Assembly (NCBI GenBank): GCA_947498845.1 | Contig: CANMLX010000009.1 | Coordinates: 57,212-121,211, forward strand | DNA from: an uncultured Flavobacteriaceae bacterium | Lineage (GTDB): Bacteria > Bacteroidota > Bacteroidia > Flavobacteriales > Flavobacteriaceae | Direction: 5' to 3' | DNA length: 64,000 bases | Part shown: positions 9,517-17,353 of the stretch, in pieces | How the letters are laid out: each line of letters begins with the position of its first letter | How positions within the stretch are numbered: position 1 is the stretch's first letter | Made by a program: the position numbers and the translations under genes | The notes under the pieces: generated by a model | What the model was told of the DNA's origin: nothing | The model's input: the letters and a program-made list of their open reading frames with translations, nothing else | The model's database searches: none

Positions 9517-9945
9517 TTAATGTAGATATTTAAAAACATATTCTTCCATACTATTGGAAACACTTTTTCTATTGCCCTCGATACGTTCAATAGTATGACA
9601 ACTAACACTAAGTTGTTCTGCTAGTTGGCTCATGGTTAATACATGCTCTATTCGATACAACAAAACTTTATTAGCCAAAGAACCTGAACCATCATCCCAA
9701 AAGTTATACCCCAAAAAGTCATTAACCTTTTTCATATATTTAACGTGTGGAATATAACGGTTCCTCTCATAATTTTGGTAACTATCTTTTCTAATTCCTA
9801 TAAAATCAGCAACATTTTGTTGCGTCCATTCAAGCTCCAAGCGTCGCCGTTTAAGGCAAGCTCCGAGGCTTTTGTCAGTTTGCGGTGGAAATGGTCTATA
9901 CTCGGGTTTTTTAGCCTGTATGCGAACATTGCAAATGGGCAACAC
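9517..9945 (-). CDS. XRE-type double-HTH regulator, N-terminus lost at a comM junction
   Basis: The frame encodes an XRE helix-turn-helix domain (SLGACLKRRRLELEWTQQNV then DFIGIRKDSYQNYERNRYIP). A second HTH-like part follows (LTMSQLAEQLSVSCHTIERI). Small XRE proteins of this kind are frequent in mobile or accessory regions of Bacteroidota. No in-frame ATG exists upstream of the HTH. The frame can start only at GTG (9945), TTG (9942) or a more distal TTG (9990), and these fall in or at the edge of the antisense of the comM copy that begins near 9939. The original start was therefore probably removed by the recombination. It may be inactive or use a rare start. Confidence 0.6.
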   Translation of the reverse strand: MLPICNVRIQAKKPEYRPFPPQTDKSLGACLKRRRLELEWTQQNVADFIGIRKDSYQNYERNRYIPHVKYMKKVNDFLGYNFWDDGSGSLANKVLLYRIEHVLTMSQLAEQLSVSCHTIERIEGNRKSVSNSMEEYVFKYLH

Positions 9946-10656
9946 ACCACATCTAATGTTGCTTTGGTTGGTGGTGGAAGTTACCCGCAACCAGGGGAAA
10001 TTTCGTTATCACATAATGGTGTTTTATTTTTAGATGAATTGCCAGAGTTTAAGCGAGAGGTTTTAGAAGTTATGCGACAGCCACTAGAAGATCGAGAAGT
10101 GACCATCTCAAGAGCAAAATTTACGGTAACCTACCCTTCATCTTTTATGTTGGTGGCGAGTATGAACCCGAGTCCTGGCGGGTATTTTAACGACCCCGAT
10201 GCTCCCGTAACGTCCAGTCCTGCCGAAATGCAACGTTACTTAGGTAAAATTTCTGGCCCCTTATTAGACCGCATAGACATACATATTGAAGTGACACCTG
10301 TACCATTTGATAAATTAAGTGATGATAGAAAAGGGGAATCTTCTGTAGCCATAAGAAAACGCGTAACTAAAGCTAGAGACATTCAAACAAAACGTTTTGA
10401 GGATTCAGATGCAGTACACTATAATGCACAAATGAATGTTAAACAAATTCGTAAATACTGTGTGCTAGATGAAGATTCGAAACAACTACTAAAAACCGCG
10501 ATGGAGCGTTTAAACCTTTCGGCAAGGGCCTACGATCGTATTTTAAAAGTAGCCAGAACTATTGCAGATCTTGAAAATTCGGAGCATGTTAATGGAGCAC
10601 ATATTAGTGAGGCTATACAGTATAGAAGTTTGGATCGTGAAGGATGGTTGGGGTAA
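9939..10656 (+). pseudogene. comM: Truncated second copy of comM (C-terminal part)
   Basis: From 9951 to 10656 this sequence aligns without any indel to 5716-6421 of the intact comM (constant offset of 4235 bp); weaker similarity begins near 9939. It encodes residues about 277-511, including Walker B, but lacks the N-domain and Walker A, so it cannot be an ATPase alone. Differences are uneven: many third-position changes at the left, long identical runs around 10250-10330 and 10480-10590, and a few amino-acid changes (Q/K, H/Y, S/A). This mosaic pattern suggests a copy from a related strain followed by gene conversion. An open frame extends upstream from 9745 but that part is antisense to the HTH gene. 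Confidence 0.9.
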
Positions 10657-10681
10657 ATTTAAGAACAACACACATTAAAAC

Positions 10682-11881
10682 ATGAAATTATTAAAAATAG
10701 CATTGGTATTTTTTTTATTATTTGGTTGTGGTAGGCCTGTATATCATTTACCAACGCAAACCAAAGCAGCTCCAAAAAAGCTTTTGGTTTTTATAGATGG
10801 CACGGGAAATGATGAGTCTAGCCATACTAATGTCGCTAAACTATATAATTTAGTAACACTACAAGAAAACGAAAACATAATTGCCATTTATATAGAAGGA
10901 GTTGGAACAAAAGGTAAAGCTATAGGTCTGGCTATGGGTTGGGGAATAGGAGAAGATGTTAGAAATGCTTATAAGTTTATAGCTAACAATTATGATAAAA
11001 AACGTGGGGACGAAATTTATATTTTTGGTTTTAGTCGAGGCGCTTATGCTTCTCGAATTTTATCTGGATTAATAGACCTTGCTGGTGTTTTAGATTTGTC
11101 TAAACTTAATGAAAAAGAGCAAAATTCTATACTTAAAAAACTATACAAAATATATAAACAAAAAAATACTACTGTTGATCTTATAAAACAAACCGTAAAA
11201 AATAAATTTAAAGATATAACAACTCAAAATAATGTACAGATAGAGTTCATGGGGTTGTGGGATACTGTTTCTGCATTAGGATTACCAAATTCTAAAGAAG
11301 ACTACATAAAACCAAATAAAAAGTATAACGATCAATTATGCAATGTTAAAAAAGCCGCGCATGCATTAGCTTTAAACGACCAAAGAGCATATTTATTTAC
11401 GCCAATTCTTTTAACAGAAAAACACTTAATTAGTAATTGTAATGCTCCAATCGATATAAATAAAAAAGTAGATGAAGTTTGGTTTTTTGGAGCACACTCA
11501 GATGTTGGTGGTGGATATAAAAATTCATTTATACCTAATTACTCGTTCAATTGGATGTTATCAAAAATTAAGGATTATAATATCATAGATAAAGGTATTA
11601 AATTACATGAGAATTTTAGTAGCGAATCACATAATGGACGATATTTTATTATGAATTTGATAAGCCGTAATAGAGATCGAAATTTAAAGATGTATTCACA
11701 AAATAGTCCTTACAATTATGGTAAACTAAAAATACACTATTCGGTACTCGAAAAACTTAAACAGGGAGATCTAAAACCTTTTGAGATTAATATAGTAAAC
11801 ACATTTTCTAAGTGTTTTTCTAAAAATAGTCTAGGTGGATATGATAAAATAAGTGATGCTTGTTTCGATATTATAAATTAG
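10682..11881 (+). CDS. DUF2235 alpha/beta-hydrolase lipoprotein
   Basis: The 399-residue protein starts with a lipoprotein signal (LLFGC, C16 being the likely lipidated cysteine). The DUF2235 hydrolase core runs from about residue 32, with FIDGTGN, the nucleophile elbow GFSRGA (S118), LWDTVSALG (D194) and GAHSDVGGGY (H272). These residues are the triad of this family. DUF2235 is the domain of Tle1-type phospholipase effectors of type VI secretion, but many members are stand-alone hydrolases. The lipobox suggests that this one is tethered to a membrane. It lies 26 bp after the truncated comM and is followed by another comM 3'-end relic, so it is cargo of the comM locus. No immunity-like partner is evident. 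Confidence 0.85.
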   Translation: MKLLKIALVFFLLFGCGRPVYHLPTQTKAAPKKLLVFIDGTGNDESSHTNVAKLYNLVTLQENENIIAIYIEGVGTKGKAIGLAMGWGIGEDVRNAYKFIANNYDKKRGDEIYIFGFSRGAYASRILSGLIDLAGVLDLSKLNEKEQNSILKKLYKIYKQKNTTVDLIKQTVKNKFKDITTQNNVQIEFMGLWDTVSALGLPNSKEDYIKPNKKYNDQLCNVKKAAHALALNDQRAYLFTPILLTEKHLISNCNAPIDINKKVDEVWFFGAHSDVGGGYKNSFIPNYSFNWMLSKIKDYNIIDKGIKLHENFSSESHNGRYFIMNLISRNRDRNLKMYSQNSPYNYGKLKIHYSVLEKLKQGDLKPFEINIVNTFSKCFSKNSLGGYDKISDACFDIIN

Positions 11882-11909
11882 TATTACAAGCAATTATGAA
11901 GCTTTCAAC

Positions 11910-11931
11910 ATAGAAGTTTGGATCGTGAAGG
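11910..11931 (+). pseudogene. comM: comM 3'-end relic (22 bp)
   Basis: These 22 bases match 10622-10643 of the truncated comM copy exactly (core GAAGTTTGGATCGTGAAG) and nearly match 6387-6408 of the intact gene. They encode the near-terminal residues ...RSLDREG. Similarity stops abruptly on both sides. It lies 29 bp after the DUF2235 gene and marks a third comM terminus. Confidence 0.75.
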
Positions 11932-12093
11932 GTACTTTATGTAGCGTAACATATATTTATTAGCGATGGTAAGTGATAAGTTATTTATTACCTTAGTAAT
12001 CAAATTATAAGCAATAACTCTTCTGTTTCTTTCTGTGGTTTTTCAACTATAGATTATGTCATAAAGATGAAACCAATCTATAAATAATAAACT

Positions 12094-13215
12094 ATGAAAA
12101 AAATTATTGTTTTTTTAGCAACGTTAGCCTTAGTAAGTTGTAATACATCAAATAAAAAGCAAAGTGTAAAAGAGACTACAAATAAAGATGCTATTGCAAT
12201 AGTTGCTGCTCCAAAACTAGACTTAGAGCATGCTAATAAACTTAGTGAATTACCATTACATTGTATGCATGTTGAGTACCCAAATAAATTATCTCAAGTT
12301 TTAGAAAACAGCAGCGATTTATTACCTCCAAAAACATTACATCCTGCATTTTACGGTTGTTTTGATTGGCATTCTGCGGTACATGGACATTGGAGTTTGG
12401 TTGTTTTATTAAAACAATTTCCAAACCTTGATAACGCTAAAGAAATAAAGGAACGTTTACTTAAAAATATATCTAAAGAAAATATTGAAACCGAAGTGTC
12501 TTACTTTGAAAGGAAGTTCAATAAATCTTATGAGCGTACCTACGGATGGGCTTGGTTACTTAAGCTCGCTGAAGCATTACACACTTGGGATGATGATACA
12601 GCCAGAGTTTTAGAAACTAATCTACAGCCTCTAACCAATTTAATCGTTCAAAAATACATTGATTATTTACCAAAATTAAATTATCCGCTTAGAGTGGGTA
12701 CACATACTAATACGGCTTTTGGATTATCATTTGCTTACGACTATGCAAAAACTGTAGATCATACCCTTTTAAAAAATGCTATTAAAACTAGAGCGCTTTT
12801 CTTTTTCGAAAAAGATCAAGGTTGTCCGTTATCATGGGAACCAGGGGGCGCCGATTTTTTATCGCCTTGTTTAGAAGAAGCTGCTTTAATGAAACGTTTA
12901 CTAATTAAAGATAAATTTAAAACTTGGTTAGACGCATTTCTTCCGCAGTTAAAAGATAAAAACTTCGCCTTAGAAACTGGGGTCGTATCTGATAGAACAG
13001 ACGGACATTTAGTACATTTAGATGGTGTAAACTTTTCAAGAGCATGGAACTTAAATACCATAGCTAAAGACTTACCAGAGTACGAGCATTTAAAAAACAT
13101 TGCTAATCAACATATAAACTACTCATTACCAAGTATTTTTAATGATGATTATATGGGAAGCCATTGGCTGGGGAGTTTTGCTATTTACGCATTGAACACA
13201 GTAGCTAATGATTAA
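12094..13215 (+). CDS. DUF2891 family lipoprotein
   Basis: The 373-residue protein has a lipoprotein signal (LATLALVSC, lipidated Cys at about residue 16) and then a DUF2891 domain. Conspicuous are the DWHSAVHGHW motif, the AWLLKLAEALHTWDD segment, a VGTHTNTAF motif and CPLSWEPGGADFLSPCLEEA. Histidine- and tryptophan-rich clefts of this kind suggest an alpha/alpha-barrel enzyme, but the family's activity is not established. Its stop overlaps the start of the Nramp transporter by 8 bp, so the two are translationally coupled and probably work together in the envelope. Family assignment is fairly certain; function is unknown. Confidence 0.85.
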   Translation: MKKIIVFLATLALVSCNTSNKKQSVKETTNKDAIAIVAAPKLDLEHANKLSELPLHCMHVEYPNKLSQVLENSSDLLPPKTLHPAFYGCFDWHSAVHGHWSLVVLLKQFPNLDNAKEIKERLLKNISKENIETEVSYFERKFNKSYERTYGWAWLLKLAEALHTWDDDTARVLETNLQPLTNLIVQKYIDYLPKLNYPLRVGTHTNTAFGLSFAYDYAKTVDHTLLKNAIKTRALFFFEKDQGCPLSWEPGGADFLSPCLEEAALMKRLLIKDKFKTWLDAFLPQLKDKNFALETGVVSDRTDGHLVHLDGVNFSRAWNLNTIAKDLPEYEHLKNIANQHINYSLPSIFNDDYMGSHWLGSFAIYALNTVAND

Positions 13216-14440
13216 AAAATGGTTTAAAAATATTGGCCCGGGACCTTTGGTAGCAGCGGCTTTTATTGGTCCAGGCACGGTTACTTTATGTACCATAGCT
13301 GGTGTTAATTTTGGTTATGCCTTACTTTGGGCCATGGTGTTATCAATAGGCGCTACTATTGTATTACAGGAAATGGCAGCTAGATTGGGAATTATTACTC
13401 AAAAAGGGTTATCTGAAATAATAAGAGAAGAAATTAATAACCCTGTATTAAAAACGATAACTATAATTTTAATTTTATCGGCCATAGTTATTGGGAATGC
13501 CGCTTATGAAGCTGGTAACATTTCTGGAGGGGTTTTAGGATTAGAAACGTTGTTTGGCAGTCCATCACTTAATTTATTAGGTCTAAACATAAAAGTATAT
13601 AGTCTTTTAATTGGTTTTATTGCATTTTTATTGCTTTACATAGGGAGTTACAAGGTTATAGAACGCGTACTTGTTGCTCTGGTAATCCTTATGAGTTTAG
13701 CGTTTTTTATTACTGCGTTATTAACAAAACCCGATATACTAAGCATTATAAAAGGGGCTTTAATCCCTCAATTTCCAAAGAATAGTGTTCTTTTTATTAT
13801 AGGATTAATAGGTACAACTGTTGTGCCTTACAATTTATTTTTGCACGCAGCATTAGTTAAAGAAAAGTGGCAAAAAGAAACCGATTTAGCTTTTGCTAGA
13901 AAAGATACATTTATAGCTGTTATTTTAGGTGGTTTGGTATCGATGTGCATTATAATTTCGGCTACTGCAATTCAACATCAGGATATCACTAATGCTTCAG
14001 ATTTAGCAAAAGGGTTGGAACCGTTATTTGGTAGTTTAGCAAAGTACTTTTTAGCAATAGGCCTATTTGCTGCAGGCATTACAAGTGCTATTACTGCGCC
14101 TTTAGCTGCTGCTTATGTAGCTAGTGGTTGTTTAGGGTGGCATTCTATTTTAGATGCAAAGAAGTTTAAAAGTATCTGGATGTTTATTTTGGTTTTAGGC
14201 GTGGTGTTTTCCTCTTTAAATATAAAACCTATTGATATTATCACCTTTGCGCAAGTTGCAAATGGTGTCTTGTTACCAGTAATAGCTGGTATTTTAATTT
14301 GGATTATGAATAAGGGTGCTATTCTTGGAAACTATAAAAATAATACTAAGCAGAACATTTTAGGGATTCTTATTTTAGGAATAAGCATATTACTTTCTAT
14401 AGCGGCTATAAGTAAAGTGTTTAGATTAGCTATTTTTTAG
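13208..14440 (+). CDS. Nramp-family divalent metal transporter
   Basis: The 410-residue integral membrane protein has about 11 hydrophobic segments. The unwound first helix carries GPGTVTLCTIAG in place of the usual DPGN metal-site motif of classical MntH. The second half contains the VVPYNLFLHAALV stretch characteristic of Nramp helix 6. Because the aspartate of DPGN is replaced (GPGTV), the transported ion may differ from Mn2+/Fe2+; related Nramp-like proteins carry Mg2+ or Al3+. It is coupled by an 8-bp overlap to the DUF2891 lipoprotein. Membrane topology and family are clear; specificity is inferred and open. Confidence 0.85.
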   Translation: MIKKWFKNIGPGPLVAAAFIGPGTVTLCTIAGVNFGYALLWAMVLSIGATIVLQEMAARLGIITQKGLSEIIREEINNPVLKTITIILILSAIVIGNAAYEAGNISGGVLGLETLFGSPSLNLLGLNIKVYSLLIGFIAFLLLYIGSYKVIERVLVALVILMSLAFFITALLTKPDILSIIKGALIPQFPKNSVLFIIGLIGTTVVPYNLFLHAALVKEKWQKETDLAFARKDTFIAVILGGLVSMCIIISATAIQHQDITNASDLAKGLEPLFGSLAKYFLAIGLFAAGITSAITAPLAAAYVASGCLGWHSILDAKKFKSIWMFILVLGVVFSSLNIKPIDIITFAQVANGVLLPVIAGILIWIMNKGAILGNYKNNTKQNILGILILGISILLSIAAISKVFRLAIF

Positions 14441-14603
14441 TGAATAATATTATTATAATTAATAGTAGAATAGAATGTGGTTAAAAGAAAAATGTTATCT
14501 AAAATTACAAAAGCATCCTAAGCTCTAATCTGGATAATTCAAAAAAGACCAATGCCCCTATACTAATTAAGTAGTTCTAGTCTATTTTTATTAACCTCTA
14601 ATT

Positions 14604-15548
14604 TCAACCTAAAAAGCCATTCCAAAAAAACTGTTCTTCTTCGTATACTTCTATATGTTGTTTTCTTCTAAATTGCTCTGGTGTTTGTTTTGTTGCTTTC
14701 TTAAAAAGTCTAATAAAATAGGAGCTGTCATTATAATTCAATTCTTCAGAGATAGCAGCAATAGACAAATCCGAATGTATAATCAACCGTTTTGCTTCTA
14801 AGATTATACGTTCTAACATAATCTCAGAAGGTTTTTTATTTACAGTTTTTTTACACAAATAGCTTAATTGCCTTTCAGATATATTCATGCGTTCTGCGTA
14901 ACATGATAAAGGACGATGTAATTTAAAATATTTATCTATCAAAGCTTCAAACTTGTTTAACTGTAATATGTCATAGGGCAATGTATACTTATTTCGTTTT
15001 TTTAAAGGATAATATCTTGCTAGTTCCAAAAGCAATGCATTTAGATACATTCTAATAATCTCTTGGTAATCGTTTTTTCGTTTTGAATACTCAGAACACA
15101 TAAGTTTATATTTTAAAAATACAGACGCAACATTTTCTTGATCTAATTTAAGAAAAGGACTAGTAAACGTTGAATTAAAGAATGGAAAACGTGTAAGTCT
15201 ACTAGTAGCAAAATCGTGAAGAAAAAATTTTTTTGTAAAAAATAAAATGTATCCTTCTATGTCATGAGACAACATCCATTGATGCACTTGACCTGGAGAC
15301 AATATAAACATAGAACCAGGAGCCACTTCATATTCTGTAAAATCTATAATATGCTTTCCTAAGCCTTGTGTAATGAGCAGTATTAAAAAAAAGTCATGGC
15401 TATGCGGCTTTTCAATAAAAGTATTCTCCTTTACGTGTTCACTAAATCTACGGACATAAAAATTATCCTCAAAACACATGCAGTTATTATAATCGTCAAA
15501 ATTTACAATATTAAATATAGGGAGAGCATTTGAAGATTCCATAAGCAT
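14604..15548 (-). CDS. AraC-family transcriptional regulator
   Basis: The 314-residue protein has an N-terminal cupin-like sensing domain (about 25-130, with HSHDFFLILLITQG and SPGQVHQW). A C-terminal pair of helix-turn-helix motifs (about 200-295) shows LSCYAERMNISERQLSYLCK and the hallmark second HTH ending YNDSSYFIRLFKKATKQTPEQFR. It is transcribed divergently from the nitrilase operon that starts at 15788, with a 239-bp shared spacer, so it is the obvious candidate regulator of that operon. The start could also be the second ATG, two codons further in. The ligand is unknown. Confidence 0.9.
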   Translation of the reverse strand: MLMESSNALPIFNIVNFDDYNNCMCFEDNFYVRRFSEHVKENTFIEKPHSHDFFLILLITQGLGKHIIDFTEYEVAPGSMFILSPGQVHQWMLSHDIEGYILFFTKKFFLHDFATSRLTRFPFFNSTFTSPFLKLDQENVASVFLKYKLMCSEYSKRKNDYQEIIRMYLNALLLELARYYPLKKRNKYTLPYDILQLNKFEALIDKYFKLHRPLSCYAERMNISERQLSYLCKKTVNKKPSEIMLERIILEAKRLIIHSDLSIAAISEELNYNDSSYFIRLFKKATKQTPEQFRRKQHIEVYEEEQFFWNGFLG

Positions 15549-15695
15549 TAAATGTCACTAAAATTAAGTAATAATACTTAGAATGCAATATATTCAAAAA
15601 AATCAACAAAAAAGCATTTTTTATGAATTAATTATTCAAAAACAACAAAAACACTGAATTTAATTCAAAGAAAAACCTAAAAACATATATAAAGT

Positions 15696-15703
15696 TAATT
15701 TTG
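15696..15703 (+). promoter_or_regulatory. Possible -7 element of the nitrilase operon
   Basis: TAATTTTG fits the Bacteroidota -7 consensus TAnnTTTG and lies 85 bp upstream of the first operon gene, in the spacer shared with the AraC-type regulator. No good TTTG -33 element is seen at the usual distance, as might be expected for an activated promoter. Confidence 0.35.
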
Positions 15704-15787
15704 TGCTATGTTTTGTTGGTTTTGTATCGTGATCTAAATACTTAAGTGATCTACTTTTGAAATGTATTAATTCTAAAACAAAATATT

Positions 15788-16270
15788 ATGCCTAAAGTTG
15801 AAAAACCAATACACAAAAATGGTGACTTTTTCGTTGATTACGAAGACAAAGTATTCGAAGACATAAAAGCTAAAGAAGGAGAAAAAGCCTTAGTAACTTT
15901 TCATACGGTAGCTTTTGAAGGATCCATAGGTTTGGTAAATATTCTATCTGCTACCAGACTTCAAAGAAAAGGATTTGAAACCTCAATCTTACTCTATGGC
16001 CCTGGAGTTACTTTAGGGATACAAAGAGGTTTCCCTACTTTGGGAAGCGAAGCGTTTCCTGGGCATTTAAATTACGCAGCTCGTTTGACTAAATTCATGG
16101 AAGAAGGAGGTAAAATTTACGCTTGCCGCTTTGCTTTACAGGCTCTTTATGGTCATGGAGAACCTTCTTTATTACCAGGCATCCAACCTATAAGTCCTTT
16201 AGATGTGTTGGATATTCAATTAGAACATAGAAATACCGATGCTTTCATAATGCACACTTGGACTATGTAG
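15788..16270 (+). CDS. MSMEG_0572-family nitrilase-cluster protein
   Basis: A 160-residue protein, [20 protein letters not shown]..., with an alpha/beta core resembling the DsrE-like fold ([38 protein letters not shown]). It matches the small protein family named after MSMEG_0572 that opens the conserved Nit1C nitrilase cluster of mycobacteria, cyanobacteria and proteobacteria. It is the first gene of the eight-gene unit. The exact biochemical role is not known; nitrogen-starvation response is the label given to the family. Assignment rests on sequence recollection and on the unmistakable set of neighbours. Confidence 0.85.
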   Translation: MPKVEKPIHKNGDFFVDYEDKVFEDIKAKEGEKALVTFHTVAFEGSIGLVNILSATRLQRKGFETSILLYGPGVTLGIQRGFPTLGSEAFPGHLNYAARLTKFMEEGGKIYACRFALQALYGHGEPSLLPGIQPISPLDVLDIQLEHRNTDAFIMHTWTM

Positions 16271-16286
16271 TAATACTTTAATTATT

Positions 16287-16328
16287 GCATTTTGCTTTTA
16301 GCAAATTAAAAAACTAAAAGCAAAATGC
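16287..16328 (+). promoter_or_regulatory. Perfect inverted repeat between the first two operon genes
   Basis: Arms GCATTTTGCTTTTAG (16287-16301) and CTAAAAGCAAAATGC (16314-16328) are perfectly complementary around a 12-base AT-rich loop. The right arm contains an ATG at 16325 that could be read as the nitrilase start. The hairpin may work as a partial terminator, as mRNA protection, or as a translational gate. It lacks a following T-run, so strong termination is unlikely. Confidence 0.7.
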
Positions 16329-16339
16329 TAAATCCTAAA

Positions 16340-17353
16340 ATGAAAATAATGTTTAAAAAAACCATAGTTAAAGCTGCTGCTGCACAAATTTCACCTGTTC
16401 TAGAAAGCAAATCTGGAACACTTGCAAAAATTGCTGATGCCATAGTAACCGCTAGTAAAAATAATGCCGATATTATCGTATTTGCAGAAACTTTAGTGCC
16501 AAACTATCCTTATTTTTCATTTATAAAACCTGCTGTATCCATTCGTAAAGATCACATAAAACTTTATGAAGAAGCAGTTGTTGTTCCAAGTGATGATACT
16601 GAATTTATAGGTAGCTTAGCTAAAGAACATCATATGGTTATAGTACTTGGTATCAACGAAAGAGATAAAGGCACACTCTACAATACACAGCTTATTTTTG
16701 ACACTACTGGAGCTCTTGTTTTAAAAAGACGAAAAATTACACCTACCTATCATGAACGTATGATTTGGGGGCAAGGTGATGGTAGTGGCTTAAAAGCGGT
16801 TGATACAAGTATTGGTAGAATTGGAGCGCTTGCTTGTTGGGAGCACTACAATCCTTTAGCTCGTTTTGCGCTTATGAATGATCATGAGGAAATCCATTGC
16901 AGCCAGTTCCCTGGTTCTATGGTAGGTCAAATATTTGCAGACCAAATGGAAGTTACCATGCGTCATCATGCATTAGAATCTGGTTGCTTTGTAATTAATG
17001 CAACAGGATATTTAAGTCCAGAACAAGTACAAACTATTACTTCAGATGAAAACATGCAGAAGGTCTTAGAGAAAGGATGCTTCACAGCCATTATTTCCCC
17101 TGAAGGTATCATTATCTCAGATGTGCTTACTGAAGGTGAAGGGATTGTATATGCCAATATGGATATGTCTTTAATTACTAAAAGAAAGCGCATGATGGAT
17201 GCTATAGGCCATTATTCAAGGCCCGAATTATTGTCGCTTCTTATAGATAAAGAGCCTAAAAATTTAATGAGAGAAAAAGAAACTACTTCATCTAAAACGA
17301 TTATTCATGAACCAAACATTGACATTAGAAAACAATCATACATTACTAAATGA
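16340..17353 (+). CDS. Nitrilase of the Nit1C cluster
   Basis: A carbon-nitrogen hydrolase with the catalytic triad visible as Glu in VFAETLVPNYP, Lys in LKRRKITP and Cys in GALACWEHYNP. The CWEHYNP context is that of true nitrilases, which turn nitriles into carboxylates and ammonia. It best fits the Nit6803-type family of the Nit1C cluster; in Pseudomonas this cluster is linked to growth on cyanide. I chose the ATG at 16340 because the in-frame ATG at 16325 is buried in the hairpin; 16349 is also possible. The 3' end overlaps the radical SAM gene by 47 bp. Substrate is inferred. Confidence 0.9.
   Translation: MKIMFKKTIVKAAAAQISPVLESKSGTLAKIADAIVTASKNNADIIVFAETLVPNYPYFSFIKPAVSIRKDHIKLYEEAVVVPSDDTEFIGSLAKEHHMVIVLGINERDKGTLYNTQLIFDTTGALVLKRRKITPTYHERMIWGQGDGSGLKAVDTSIGRIGALACWEHYNPLARFALMNDHEEIHCSQFPGSMVGQIFADQMEVTMRHHALESGCFVINATGYLSPEQVQTITSDENMQKVLEKGCFTAIISPEGIIISDVLTEGEGIVYANMDMSLITKRKRMMDAIGHYSRPELLSLLIDKEPKNLMREKETTSSKTIIHEPNIDIRKQSYITK

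Noticed and set aside
9414..9608. Minus-strand frame of 64 codons
   Set aside because: It overlaps the end of the HTH gene in another frame and shows no recognisable features or start context.
9745..9938. Plus-strand extension that would make the truncated comM look like a 303-residue protein
   Set aside because: The first ~65 codons are antisense to the HTH gene and unlike any ComM sequence; only the part from about 9939 is comM.
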